Of a DNA stretch of 64,000 nt, positions 52,331 to 60,431 are shown piece after piece (position 1 is the stretch's first letter; each line of letters opens with the position of its first letter). The position numbers and the translations under genes are program-made. Source of the DNA: Rubrimonas cliftonensis (GTDB taxonomy: Bacteria > Pseudomonadota > Alphaproteobacteria > Rhodobacterales > Rhodobacteraceae). The notes below the pieces were generated by a model. The model did not search any database. It was given only the letters and a program-made list of their open reading frames with translations, and was not told where the DNA came from. The stretch spans positions 62,001 to 126,000 of the forward strand of contig NZ_FNQM01000001.1 of assembly GCF_900107585.1 (NCBI RefSeq). The letters are read 5' to 3'.

Positions 52331-53403
52331 TCTCCCGGTCCGAAGCCTGGCGGCGGCGGCTGTTCGGGTCCGGTGGCGGCCAGCGCCTTGAACAGCCGCC
52401 CCATCTGCTCCGGCGCCGCCAGACGGTCGCGCTGGGCGAAGATATCCGCGGCGCGGTCCGGGCGCGCTGCGGCAAGCGCGGCGGCGCGCGGGGCCAGCCC
52501 GAGCGCGCCGAGCAGGGCGCCCTGGGTCGTCAGCGGCCAGAGCCGCGCGCCCTGCGCGGCGATCGCCCCGGCGAGCGCGGCGAAGTCGACATGCGCCGTG
52601 ATGTCGGCGCCGCCAGGCTCGGCCAGCGGATCGGCCGGCGCGTGCCGGCGCAGCGCCTGCAGCGTATCCCCGCCGCCGGTCGCGGGCGGGGCGGCGCCGT
52701 AGTCGACGACGAGCGCCGCGCCGCCATCGGCCGCGAGCCGGGCGCCGATCTCCGCGGCGACGGCCTCCGACGCCGCGCTGCGCTCCAGCACCGCCCCGTT
52801 CGGGGCGGACGGCGGCAGGCCCTCCGCCAGCGGCGGGCCGAGCCCCCAGGCGAGCGCGCCCTCGACGACGCCCACGCGCCGCTCGCGCCATGCGCCGCCT
52901 GCCCGGACGAACTGGCGGATCGGCAGCGCGTCGAAGAACTCGTTCGCCAGCAGGATGATCGGACCGCGCGGAACCTCCGCGAGCCGTCCGGCGCCTTGCG
53001 CGGCGGGCACCGACCGCCGCTGTAGCGCGCGCAGCGCGGGGCTGGTCTCGACGAGCCATGGCTCGGCGGCGTCGAGAAAGCCGGGCAGGGCGCGCGCGGC
53101 GCGCAGCGCGTCGGCCATCATCGCGCCGCGGCCGGGGCCGAGCTCGGCGAGGATCACCCGGCCCGGCGCGCCCATGTCGAGCCAGACCTGCGCGCACCAC
53201 AGGCCGAGCAGCTCGCCGAACATCTGGCTGATCTCGGGAGCGGTCGTGAAGTCCCCCGCTGCGCCAAAGGCCTCGCCGCGCGCGTAGTAGCCGTGCTCGG
53301 GGTGGCCGAGGCAGAGCGCCATGTAGCGGTCCAGCCGCATCGGCCCCTCGGCGGCGATCTCGGCGCGGATCAGCGCCTCCAGCGGCCCGGCGCCCCCGCT
53401 CAC
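52327..53403 (-). CDS. MidA/NDUFAF7-type SAM-dependent methyltransferase
   Basis: This 358-residue protein belongs to the DUF185 family, whose mitochondrial member NDUFAF7 methylates an arginine of complex I subunit NDUFS2. Motifs are YMALCLGHPEHGYYA, GDFTTAPEISQMFGELLGLW, LAELGPGRGAMMADALRA, ILLANEFFDALPIRQF and GAALVVDYGA. GTG 53403 is chosen because it overlaps the lgt stop (GTGA); the open frame further upstream is only the lgt shadow. Methylation of the bacterial NuoD homologue is possible; nuo genes are not in the window. Confidence 0.9.
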   Translation of the reverse strand: MSGGAGPLEALIRAEIAAEGPMRLDRYMALCLGHPEHGYYARGEAFGAAGDFTTAPEISQMFGELLGLWCAQVWLDMGAPGRVILAELGPGRGAMMADALRAARALPGFLDAAEPWLVETSPALRALQRRSVPAAQGAGRLAEVPRGPIILLANEFFDALPIRQFVRAGGAWRERRVGVVEGALAWGLGPPLAEGLPPSAPNGAVLERSAASEAVAAEIGARLAADGGAALVVDYGAAPPATGGGDTLQALRRHAPADPLAEPGGADITAHVDFAALAGAIAAQGARLWPLTTQGALLGALGLAPRAAALAAARPDRAADIFAQRDRLAAPEQMGRLFKALAATGPEQPPPPGFGPGE

Positions 53404-54341
53404 GCCGTCTGCGGGCGCTTGCGCGCGAAGGCGTAGGCGATCAGCAGCAGCCCCGCGAACAGCATCGGCAGCGACAGGATCTGCCCCATGGTCAGCCCCC
53501 ACGCCTCCGCCCCGTCGCCAAACCTCAGAGCCTGGCCGTTGGGGTTGCCGGCGGTCACGAACTGCGCGTCGCCCTGGCGGAAGTTCTCCACGAAGGCGCG
53601 GGCGGCCCCGTAGCCCGCGAGGAACGCGCCGGTCAGTGCGCCGGGGCGCAGCGTCCAGCGCTGCGCCAGCGCCAGCCACAGCAGCAGCGCCCCGAGCAGC
53701 AGACCCTCCAGCGCGGCCTCGTAGAGCTGGCTGGGATGGCGGGGCAGGGGGCCGCCGCCGGGAAACACCATGCCGAACCACGCCTCGGTCGGCCGCCCCC
53801 ACAGCTCGCCGTTCACGAAGTTCGCGAGCCGGCCGAACAGCAGGCCCGGCGGCGTCGCGACCGCCAGCGCGTCGCCCACGCTCAGCGGCGGCGCCGCGTT
53901 GCGCAGGCTCCACAGCAGCGCCGCGACGACGACGCCCAGAAAGCCGCCATGGAAGCTCATGCCGCCCTGCCAGATCGCCAGCGCCTCCAGCGGATGCGCG
54001 AGGTAGTAGGCCGGCTGGTAGAACAGCACGAAGCCGAGCCTTCCGCCGAGGATCACGCCGGCGACCATCCATGTCAGCAGCTCCTCCGGCTGCTCCGGCG
54101 TCATCGGCGCGCGCCGGCCGGGCCAGAGCGCGGGCCGGCGCATCAGCGCGCGCACGATCCACCAGCCGAGCGCCAGCCCCGCGATGTAGGCGAGCGCATA
54201 CCAGCGCAGCGAGAGCGTGACGAAGCCGAGATCGACCGAGAGGAGCGCGGGGTCGATCTGCGGAAACGGCAGCGCCGCGCGCAGCGGCGCCGCGTCGCGC
54301 CACAACGCCGCGGCCGTCTCCGCGAGCGGCGGCAGGGTCAT
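53400..54341 (-). CDS. lgt: Phosphatidylglycerol--prolipoprotein diacylglyceryl transferase
   Basis: Lgt attaches diacylglycerol to the lipobox cysteine of prolipoproteins in the inner membrane. The 313-residue, seven-helix protein contains LSLRWYALAYIAGLALGWW, GGRLGFVLFYQ, GGMSFHGGFLG, and the signature GRLANFVNGELWGR, then HPSQLYEAALEG. AAGGAG at 54351-54356 lies nine bases before ATG 54341, so this start is preferred over the ATG at 54362. A substrate with a lipobox is encoded in the window at 10.9 kb. Confidence 0.96.
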   Translation of the reverse strand: MTLPPLAETAAALWRDAAPLRAALPFPQIDPALLSVDLGFVTLSLRWYALAYIAGLALGWWIVRALMRRPALWPGRRAPMTPEQPEELLTWMVAGVILGGRLGFVLFYQPAYYLAHPLEALAIWQGGMSFHGGFLGVVVAALLWSLRNAAPPLSVGDALAVATPPGLLFGRLANFVNGELWGRPTEAWFGMVFPGGGPLPRHPSQLYEAALEGLLLGALLLWLALAQRWTLRPGALTGAFLAGYGAARAFVENFRQGDAQFVTAGNPNGQALRFGDGAEAWGLTMGQILSLPMLFAGLLLIAYAFARKRPQTA

Positions 54342-54417
54342 CGCAGGGCGCTCCTTTCGCATCGTCCGTAGCGGGCGGCCCCTTCCTTCCGCCTCGCCGG
54401 CCCGTCGTCAAGCACGG

Positions 54418-54446
54418 TTGCCGCGGCCTCGCCGCGCACGCATATG
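54418..54446 (+). promoter_or_regulatory. Possible promoter of the ubiK-like gene
   Basis: TTGCCG (54418-54423) and CATATG (54441-54446) are spaced by 17 bases in the divergent spacer between lgt and the BMFP gene. The match is partial (four and three of six), and the leader would be short. Confidence 0.25.
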
Positions 54447-54470
54447 TCGAGCGACCGGAGGAGTGGACCC

Positions 54471-54725
54471 ATGCAGACCCGCAGCACCTTGCTAGACGAC
54501 ATCTCGAAGCTGATGACCAACGCCGCCGGCGTCGCCCAAGGCGTGCGCGAGGAGGCCGAAACGCTGGTCCGGTCGCGCATGGAGCGATTCATGGCCGACG
54601 CGAATCTCGTCTCCCGCGAGGAGTTCGACGCCGTGCGCGACATGGCGCAGAAGGCCCGGGAAGAGAACGCCGCGCTCGAGGCCCGCGTCGCCGCGCTGGA
54701 GGCGAAGCTGGCAGGGAACGGCTGA
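54471..54725 (+). CDS. Accessory factor UbiK family (BMFP) protein
   Basis: This 84-residue protein contains LLDDISKLMTNAAGVAQGVREE, RMERFMADANLVSREEFDAVRDMAQKAREEN and a C-terminal coiled coil ALEARVAALEAKL, which is the BMFP/UbiK (DUF526) pattern. In E. coli UbiK aids aerobic ubiquinone synthesis with UbiJ; related alphaproteobacterial proteins are membrane-fusogenic. ATG 54471 follows GGAGGAG. It is divergent from lgt and precedes the ybjN-like gene. Confidence 0.88.
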   Translation: MQTRSTLLDDISKLMTNAAGVAQGVREEAETLVRSRMERFMADANLVSREEFDAVRDMAQKAREENAALEARVAALEAKLAGNG

Positions 54726-54910
54726 CAGCCGCCTGCGGCGCCGATCGCGCAAAACGACGCAATTTCCCGTTTGCGTCGGCCCGGATTCTCCCCCACCATA
54801 TGTCGTGGGACGGGCGGCAAGACCCGCGACCCATAGGCGCCTGCACCGCCTCTTGCGGCGCGTCCGCTCACGCTGGCGCCCGCGGAGGCCCGAGCACGGG
54901 AGCGCACGGC
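54726..54910. other. Spacer before the ybjN-like gene
   Basis: This 185-bp stretch holds no clear gene or terminator. It contains CATATGTCG at 54797, a string that also occurs at 54441 upstream of the ubiK-like gene, which could reflect a shared promoter element or chance. Confidence 0.3.
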
Positions 54911-55414
54911 ATGACGGCCGTCGAGCAGAGTTTCCATTCCGAAGACGTCCATCCCATCGATATCGTCGAATCCCTCGCCGAGTATCGCGAGTGGGATTTC
55001 GACCGGATATGCGAGGACCAGATCGCCATGGCGGTCGAGGGCCAGTGGCGCACCTACGCCATCACGCTCTCGTGGTCTCCCCATGACGAGACGCTGCGGC
55101 TCGTCTGCACCTTCGAGTGCGACCCGCCGGAGAATCGCGAGCATGAGCTGGCTGTCGCCATGGACCTCGCCAACGACAAGTGCTGGACAGGGTGCTTCAC
55201 CCGCTGGCGCGAGCAGCAGATGATGGTGTTCCGCTACGGGCTGACGCTCGCCGGCGGCGCGGTGGCCACGCCGCAGCAGATCGACGCAATGCTGCGCTCG
55301 GCGCTGGGCGCCTGCGAACGCTTCTACCCCGCCTTCCAGCTCGTCGGCTGGGGCGACGAGACCGCCGCGGACGCGATCTCGGTCGCGATCGCGGAAGCCT
55401 ACGGTCGGGCGTGA
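54911..55414 (+). CDS. YbjN domain-containing protein
   Basis: This 167-residue soluble protein has the YbjN/type III secretion chaperone-like fold pattern: DIVESLAEYREWDFDRICEDQIAMAV, WRTYAITLSWSPHDETLRLVCTF, AMDLANDKCWTGCFTRW and VFRYGLTLAGG. YbjN proteins influence stress response and motility in enterobacteria; in alphaproteobacteria the function is unknown. It overlaps proC by GTGA, a pairing found widely in Rhodobacterales. ATG 54911 is the family start; the upstream frame is Gly/Ser-rich. Confidence 0.9.
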   Translation: MTAVEQSFHSEDVHPIDIVESLAEYREWDFDRICEDQIAMAVEGQWRTYAITLSWSPHDETLRLVCTFECDPPENREHELAVAMDLANDKCWTGCFTRWREQQMMVFRYGLTLAGGAVATPQQIDAMLRSALGACERFYPAFQLVGWGDETAADAISVAIAEAYGRA

Positions 55415-56250
55415 GCGAGCCGGCGAAGCTCGCGGCGGGCCTCGAGCCCGTCGCCGCCGGCGGCCTGGTGCTGCTCGGCTGCGGGAAGATGGGCGGCGCC
55501 ATGCTCGACGGCTGGTTCGCGGCGGGCCTGCCCGGCGCGGCCGTCCATGTCGTCGATCCCGCGCTCGGCGAGCGCGCCGCCGCGCTGACGGCGCGGGGCG
55601 CGCGCTGCGGCCTCAAGCCCCCGGACAGCGCCGCCGCGGTGGTGGTCGCGGTGAAGCCGCAACTGCTGGCAGAGGCGCTGCCGGCGGTGGCGCCGCTTGC
55701 GGGGCCGCGCACGCTGTTCATGTCGATCGCCGCCGGCGCCCCGCTGTCCTACTTCGAGGCGCGGCTCGCCGCCGGCACGCCGATCGTGCGCGCGATGCCG
55801 AACACGCCCGCCGCCGTGGGGCGCGGGGTGACTGCGCTGTTCGCCAACGCGCCCGGAAAGGCGCTGACCCCGCTCGCAGAGGCGCTGGCGGGGGCCGTAG
55901 GCGAGACGGTGCGCCTGGAGAGCGAGGCGCAGATGGACGCGGTGACGGCCGTCTCCGGCAGCGGCCCCGCCTATGTCTTCCACATGATCGAGGCGCTCGC
56001 CGCGGCCGGCGTGGCCGAAGGGCTGCCCGAAGAACTCGCGATGCGCCTGGCGCGCGCGACCGTGACGGGGGCGGGAGAACTGGCGCACGGCAGCCCCTTG
56101 CCGGCCTCGGCGCTGCGCGAGGCCGTGACCAGCCCGGCGGGGACGACTGCGGCGGGGCTCTCAGTGCTGATGGGCGATGGCGCCCTTATCGACCTGATGC
56201 GGCGCACCGTCGCCGCCGCCGCCGCGCGGAGCCGCGAACTGGGCGGCTGA
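55411..56250 (+). CDS. proC: Pyrroline-5-carboxylate reductase
   Basis: ProC reduces P5C to L-proline with NADPH. The 279-residue protein has the Rossmann motif LVLLGCGKMGGAMLDGW, VVAVKPQLLAEAL, PIVRAMPNTPAAVGRGVTAL, and the C-terminal signature AVSGSGPAYVFHMIEAL followed by LREAVTSPAGTTAAGL. GTG 55411 overlaps the ybjN-like stop. It is convergent with the cytochrome gene; the hairpin in between could end both transcripts. Confidence 0.95.
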   Translation: MSEPAKLAAGLEPVAAGGLVLLGCGKMGGAMLDGWFAAGLPGAAVHVVDPALGERAAALTARGARCGLKPPDSAAAVVVAVKPQLLAEALPAVAPLAGPRTLFMSIAAGAPLSYFEARLAAGTPIVRAMPNTPAAVGRGVTALFANAPGKALTPLAEALAGAVGETVRLESEAQMDAVTAVSGSGPAYVFHMIEALAAAGVAEGLPEELAMRLARATVTGAGELAHGSPLPASALREAVTSPAGTTAAGLSVLMGDGALIDLMRRTVAAAAARSRELGG

Positions 56251-56307
56251 GCGCTCTTTTCCACCGACCGTTTCGCGGCGTCGACCCTCGCACGGCCGGC
56301 GGCTAGG

Positions 56308-56329
56308 CGCCTTGGCGCCTTGGCGCCGT
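56308..56329. repeat. Short GGCGCCTT direct repeat after proC
   Basis: The spacer after proC reads GGCGCCTTGG in a near-tandem series (three GGCGCC hexamers separated by TT GG steps) ending near 56329. The unit is itself partly palindromic. Its significance is unknown. Confidence 0.5.
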
Positions 56330-56360
56330 TTGACTGCGGGCCGGCGCGCCTGAACGAGAA

Positions 56361-56392
56361 ACGCCGGCCGTTCGCACCCGAACGGCCGGCGT
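56361..56392. terminator. Perfect 14-bp hairpin between proC and the cytochrome gene
   Basis: The arms ACGCCGGCCGTTCG (56361-56374) and its exact complement (56379-56392) flank a 4-base loop. No long T-run follows on the plus strand; on the minus strand TTTCTC follows. Its position between two convergent stop codons fits a bidirectional terminator or an mRNA-stabilising stem. Confidence 0.65.
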
Positions 56393-56425
56393 CCTTCGTA
56401 GTTCAAGCGATACGGCTGGCGCGAC

Positions 56426-58162
56426 TTACTCGATCGGGAGGTTCGAGCCGCCTTCCTCGTTGAGATAGCGGATCACCGCGGCGCGCTCCTCCAGCTTGTT
56501 GAGGCCGGCGAAGCCCATCTTGTTGCCGGGGGCCCAGTCGCGGGGCTTCGTCAGAAACGCGTCGAGTTTTTCGAAGGTCCACGCGCCCTCCTTGCCGGCG
56601 AGCGCATCGGAGTAGCTGAACCCCTCGACCGACGCGATGTCGCGGCCCACGACCCCGTAGAGATAGGGGCCGACGCCGTTGCGGCCTTCCTCGAGCTTGT
56701 GGCAGGCGCCGCATTTGCGAAACACCTTGCCGCCGTCGGCGACGGTGGCGGCATTGTAGGCGGCCACGAACGGATCATCGGACGACGCCGCCGGAGGCGC
56801 GGGCTCGGCGGCTGGGGCCGGTTCGGCCGCCGCCACCTGCTGCTCAGGCGCAGGCTCCGGTTGGGGCGCCGCTTCGGCAGGCGCTTCCGGCGCTGACTCA
56901 GCGGCCGCTTCCGGGGCTGGCGCGGCCGCCGCTTCCGGGGCCTCCGCAGTCTCCGCCGGCTGCTCTTCAACCGCGGCCGGGGTCTCTGGCTCCTGCGCGG
57001 CGACCTCCGCCGGTTCGGAAGCGGCGGGCGCCTCCCCGGCGACGGCGGCGATCTGATCGCCTTCGGCGGCGGGCTCGGCGGGGGTCGCGCTCAGGCTGTT
57101 GAGATAGGCCAGCACGGCGGCGCGATCTTCCAGCCGCTTCAGGCCCTTGAAGCCCATCTTGACGCCGGGCGCCATCGCGACGGGATCTTCGAGATAGGTG
57201 TTCAGCCGCTCCAGCGTCCACGCGCCGTCGAGGCCCGACAGCGCGTCGGAATAGGGATAGTTTGCGGCGCTCGCGATGTCGCGCCCGATCACCTCGTACA
57301 GGCTCGGCCCGATCCCGTGGGCGCCTTCGGTCAGCATGTGGCAGATCGAACAGGCGCGGAAGACCTGTTCGCCATAGGCCGGGTCGGCCTCCGCGAAGGC
57401 CTGTGCGAAGGTGAGCTCGCCGTTTGCGGCGGGCGCCTCGGCGCTGGTGGTCACTTCCTCTGCGATCGCCTCGGCGGCGTCCTCGGCCTCGGCCACGGCC
57501 GTGTCGCCGGCCGGCGGCGCAGCGTCGGCCGCGGCGGCCTCGGGCGCGGGCTCGGTAGCCGGTTCGGCCTCCTCGGCGGGCGCGGCCGCTGCCGTCTCGG
57601 TCTCAGGCGCCGCGGCGGGCTCAGCCGCAGCGCGCGCTTCGGGCAACGGCAGGTTGGAGCCGCCCTCAGCGTTCATGTAGGCGATGACCGCGGCGCGCTC
57701 CTCGGGCTTGGAGAGCCCGGCGAAGCCCATGCTCGTGCCTGGGGCCCAGCCCTTCGGGTTCTCAAGAAAGGCGTAGAGGTTCTCGAAGGTCCACTCGTCG
57801 GCGTGCTCGGCGAGCGCGCCCGAATAGTTGAATCCGTCGATCGCCTGAACCGGGCGGCCGACGACCTGCCAAAGGGAGGGCCCGACGCCGTTTGCGCCCT
57901 CCTCAAGCTTGTGACAGGCGGCGCATTTGCGGAACACCTTGGCGCCGTCGTCCACGGTCGCCGCGGCAAGCAGCGTGGCCATGTCGGCCTCGGCCGGCGC
58001 CTCGGCGTCTCCCGGCTCGTCGCTCGTGATCTCCAGCGCGTAGGCGAGCCGTTCCGGCTCGTCGACGTGGTAGAGCGACTCCGACACGAAGTTGGCCAGC
58101 AGATAGACCAGCAACGCGGCGGTGAGCGCGCCGAAGATCTTGTTGAACTCCATAGTGTTCAT
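56426..58162 (-). CDS. Membrane-anchored tri-haem cytochrome c (three cytochrome c domains)
   Basis: The 578-residue protein has an N-terminal uncleaved membrane anchor (about 9-28) and three class I cytochrome c domains. The haem sites are CAACH (Cys80-His84), CSICH (Cys271-His275) and CGACH (Cys484-His488). Each domain has a Met ligand in a xxMGF motif (Met145, Met336, Met549) and a C-terminal AAVxxYLN/MN helix. The domains are joined by Ala/Pro/Glu linkers of about 75 and 100 residues. Rhodobacter cytochrome c-y and Paracoccus c552 have the same anchor-linker-domain plan but only one haem domain. Domains 1 and 3 are more alike than either is to domain 2. It probably carries electrons from the bc1 complex to oxidases (or a reaction centre) in the periplasm. 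AAAAGG precedes ATG 58162. Confidence 0.9.
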   Translation of the reverse strand: MNTMEFNKIFGALTAALLVYLLANFVSESLYHVDEPERLAYALEITSDEPGDAEAPAEADMATLLAAATVDDGAKVFRKCAACHKLEEGANGVGPSLWQVVGRPVQAIDGFNYSGALAEHADEWTFENLYAFLENPKGWAPGTSMGFAGLSKPEERAAVIAYMNAEGGSNLPLPEARAAAEPAAAPETETAAAAPAEEAEPATEPAPEAAAADAAPPAGDTAVAEAEDAAEAIAEEVTTSAEAPAANGELTFAQAFAEADPAYGEQVFRACSICHMLTEGAHGIGPSLYEVIGRDIASAANYPYSDALSGLDGAWTLERLNTYLEDPVAMAPGVKMGFKGLKRLEDRAAVLAYLNSLSATPAEPAAEGDQIAAVAGEAPAASEPAEVAAQEPETPAAVEEQPAETAEAPEAAAAPAPEAAAESAPEAPAEAAPQPEPAPEQQVAAAEPAPAAEPAPPAASSDDPFVAAYNAATVADGGKVFRKCGACHKLEEGRNGVGPYLYGVVGRDIASVEGFSYSDALAGKEGAWTFEKLDAFLTKPRDWAPGNKMGFAGLNKLEERAAVIRYLNEEGGSNLPIE

Positions 58163-58244
58163 GCGCGAACAACCTTTTCGTGGCTTGGGCCGCCCAGGCG
58201 CCGCGGCGGCGAGGCGATCTTGCGGTTCGGCGCGCAATATGCCC

Positions 58245-58273
58245 TTCCGGGCCTGTCAGGCAAGCTGTATAGC
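58245..58273 (+). promoter_or_regulatory. Possible promoter of pheA
   Basis: TTCCGG (58245-58250) and TATAGC (58268-58273) are spaced by 17 bases in the divergent spacer. The -10 is reasonable and the -35 weak. It would give a leader of about 50 bases before ATG 58329. Confidence 0.3.
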
Positions 58274-58328
58274 GCGCGACTAAACGTCGGGGGAGAGGGT
58301 CCGCGGCGCCACCTGCGGAGAAATCGAC

Positions 58329-59201
58329 ATGAATTCTGGGCCGTTGACGGGCATGGGCGCGAGCGCGTCGGGGCGCATCGCCTTCCAGGGCGAGCTCGGC
58401 GCCTACTCGCATCAGGCCTGCCGGGAGGTGTTTCCCGAGATGGAGCCGATGCCGTGCGCCAGCTTCGAGGACGCCTTCGCGGCGGTGAAGGGCGGCGACG
58501 CGCGCCTCGCCATGCTGCCGGTGGAGAACTCGCTCTATGGCCGCGTCGCCGACATCCACCACCTGCTGCCGGAGAGCGGCCTGTACATCATCGGCGAGCA
58601 TTTCGTCCCGATCCGCCTGCAGCTTCTCGGGGCCGAGGGGGCGACGCTGGAGGCCGTGACGGAGGCGCAGAGCCACACCGTCGCGCTCGGCCAGTGCCGC
58701 CGCTTCCTCAAGGACCGCGCGATCAGGCCCGTGATCGGCGCGGACACCGCGGGCTCCGCGGCCCTTGTGGCGCAGGGCGGGAAACCGGAGCGGGCCGCCA
58801 TCGCCTCGCGGCTGGCCGGCGAGATCTACGGGCTGAACGTCCTCGCCGAGGACATCGAGGACGCCAGCCACAACACCACGCGCTTTCTCGTGATGAGCCG
58901 GCAGAAGCTGGAGGCCGACCCCGCCGGCGGCCCGGCGATCACGACCTTCGTGTTCCAGGTGCGCAACGTGCCGGCGGCGCTCTACAAGGCGATGGGCGGC
59001 TTCGCGACCAACGGCGTCAACATGCTCAAGCTGGAGAGCTACATGACCGACGGCTCCTTCACCGCGACGCAGTTCTACGCCGACATCGAGGGCCACCCCG
59101 AGAGCCCGGCCGTGCGGCGGGCGCTGGAGGAACTCGGCTTCTTCACGAGCCGGCTCAGCATCCTCGGGGTCTATCCCGCCGCGCCGTTCCGCAGCGCCTG
59201 A
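58329..59201 (+). CDS. pheA: Prephenate dehydratase
   Basis: PheA converts prephenate to phenylpyruvate for phenylalanine synthesis. The 290-residue enzyme has RIAFQGELGAYSHQACRE, MLPVENSLYGRVADIHHLL, the catalytic EDASHNTTRFLVM, and a C-terminal ACT domain (VRNVPAALYKAMGGFATNGV, LKLESYMTDGSF) for feedback by phenylalanine. The divergent partner is the cytochrome gene, an arrangement common in Rhodobacterales. The chorismate mutase that would feed it is encoded at 23.5 kb. Confidence 0.96.
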   Translation: MNSGPLTGMGASASGRIAFQGELGAYSHQACREVFPEMEPMPCASFEDAFAAVKGGDARLAMLPVENSLYGRVADIHHLLPESGLYIIGEHFVPIRLQLLGAEGATLEAVTEAQSHTVALGQCRRFLKDRAIRPVIGADTAGSAALVAQGGKPERAAIASRLAGEIYGLNVLAEDIEDASHNTTRFLVMSRQKLEADPAGGPAITTFVFQVRNVPAALYKAMGGFATNGVNMLKLESYMTDGSFTATQFYADIEGHPESPAVRRALEELGFFTSRLSILGVYPAAPFRSA

Positions 59202-59286
59202 GCCAACGCGGCCCGCCCCGGCGCCGCTGGACATTTCGACGCAGAGGCGCATGTTGCGTCTCGTAACTTTGACACGGAGGCCGTCA

Positions 59287-60426
59287 ATGCGAACGCTCCT
59301 TCGCGCGGTTGCGGGTGCGGCGGTCGCGGTCTCGTTCGCATTATGCGGTCTTGCGCAGGACAGGCCGGCCGGCGTCGTCGTGGACGCCGTGGACGTGCGG
59401 ATGCTCGAGGAGACCGCGCCGGTTCTCGGCCGCCTCGTCGCCGCCACCCGCTCGGTCGTGGCCGCGCGCACCGCCGGCGTCGTCGCCGCGGCGCCGGTGC
59501 GGGTCGGCGACAGGGTGCGGCGCGGCGATCTCTTGGCGCGCATCGACACCGAGCGTCTCGAGATCGCCGAGCGCGTGGCCGGGGCCGCTCTGGCGCAGGC
59601 GGAAGCCTCCCGTGAGGCCGCGCAGGCCGACGTCGCGCTCGCCGCGCAGGCTCTGGAGCGCATCAGCGGCCTGCGCGGCTCCAGCGCCTTCTCCAGCGGC
59701 GCGTTCGAGGACAGGCGCACCGAATTGGCGCGGGCGCGGAGCCGTGTCGGGGCGGCCGCAGCCGCGGCCGAGCGCGCGCGCGCAGACGTGGCGCAGGCCG
59801 AGTACGATCTCGCCTATGCGGCGACGCGGGCGCCGTTCGACGGCGTCGTGATCGAGCGCAGCGCGCAGCCCGGCGCCTATCTCCAGACCGGCGCGCCGGT
59901 GGCGACGCTGCTCGACCTCTCCGATCTCGAGATCGAGGCGGACATTCCGGCCGAATACGTCTCCGCGCTGAGCGAGGGCATGACGGTGGAGGCGGTGGTC
60001 GGCGCGTCCCATGTCGTCAGGGCGGCGCTGCGCGCCATCGTGCCCGAGGAGGCCGTCTCGACCCGCACCCGCCCCGCGCGCTTCACGCTGGAGAGCGGCG
60101 CGCTGAACGGGGCGACCGCGGCGGGGCAGTCCATCGCGCTCAGCATCCCCACGGCGCCGGCGCGCGCCGCGCTGACGGTAGCCAAGGACGCGCTGGTGCA
60201 GTCCTCCCGCGGCTGGACGGTGTTCGTCGCGGTCGACGGCGCGGCGGAGGCCCGCGATGTGCGCATCGGCGCGCCGGTCGGCCAGCGCATGGAGGTTCTC
60301 GACGGATTGTCGGAGGGGGAATGGGTCGTCGTGCGCGGCAACGAGCGCCTCCGCCCCGGCCAGCCCATCGACCCCGCGACCGCCGACGGCGACCGCGTCG
60401 CCGCCCGCGCCGCCGCGAAGGGCTGA
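59287..60426 (+). CDS. RND efflux pump periplasmic adaptor (HlyD/MFP family)
   Basis: This 379-residue adaptor has an N-terminal signal sequence (MRTLLRAVAGAAVAVSFALCG), a lipoyl half-motif VAARTAGVVAAAPVRVGDRVRRGDLLARID, an Ala-rich helical hairpin (about 85-165), the second lipoyl half APFDGVVIERSAQPGAYLQTG, then the beta-barrel and membrane-proximal domains. ATG 59287 follows GGAGG. A Cys in ALCGLAQ could be lipidated, but the lipobox is not ideal. It is six bases upstream of the permease gene. No outer-membrane channel gene accompanies the pair. Confidence 0.92.
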   Translation: MRTLLRAVAGAAVAVSFALCGLAQDRPAGVVVDAVDVRMLEETAPVLGRLVAATRSVVAARTAGVVAAAPVRVGDRVRRGDLLARIDTERLEIAERVAGAALAQAEASREAAQADVALAAQALERISGLRGSSAFSSGAFEDRRTELARARSRVGAAAAAAERARADVAQAEYDLAYAATRAPFDGVVIERSAQPGAYLQTGAPVATLLDLSDLEIEADIPAEYVSALSEGMTVEAVVGASHVVRAALRAIVPEEAVSTRTRPARFTLESGALNGATAAGQSIALSIPTAPARAALTVAKDALVQSSRGWTVFVAVDGAAEARDVRIGAPVGQRMEVLDGLSEGEWVVVRGNERLRPGQPIDPATADGDRVAARAAAKG

Positions 60427-60431
60427 GCACG

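Noticed and set aside
56426-58162. Frameshift or assembly duplication as the cause of three cytochrome domains
   Set aside because: The frame is open for all 578 codons. The three domains differ clearly in sequence (CAACH, CSICH, CGACH and flanks), so it is not a recent exact duplication or collapsed-read error.
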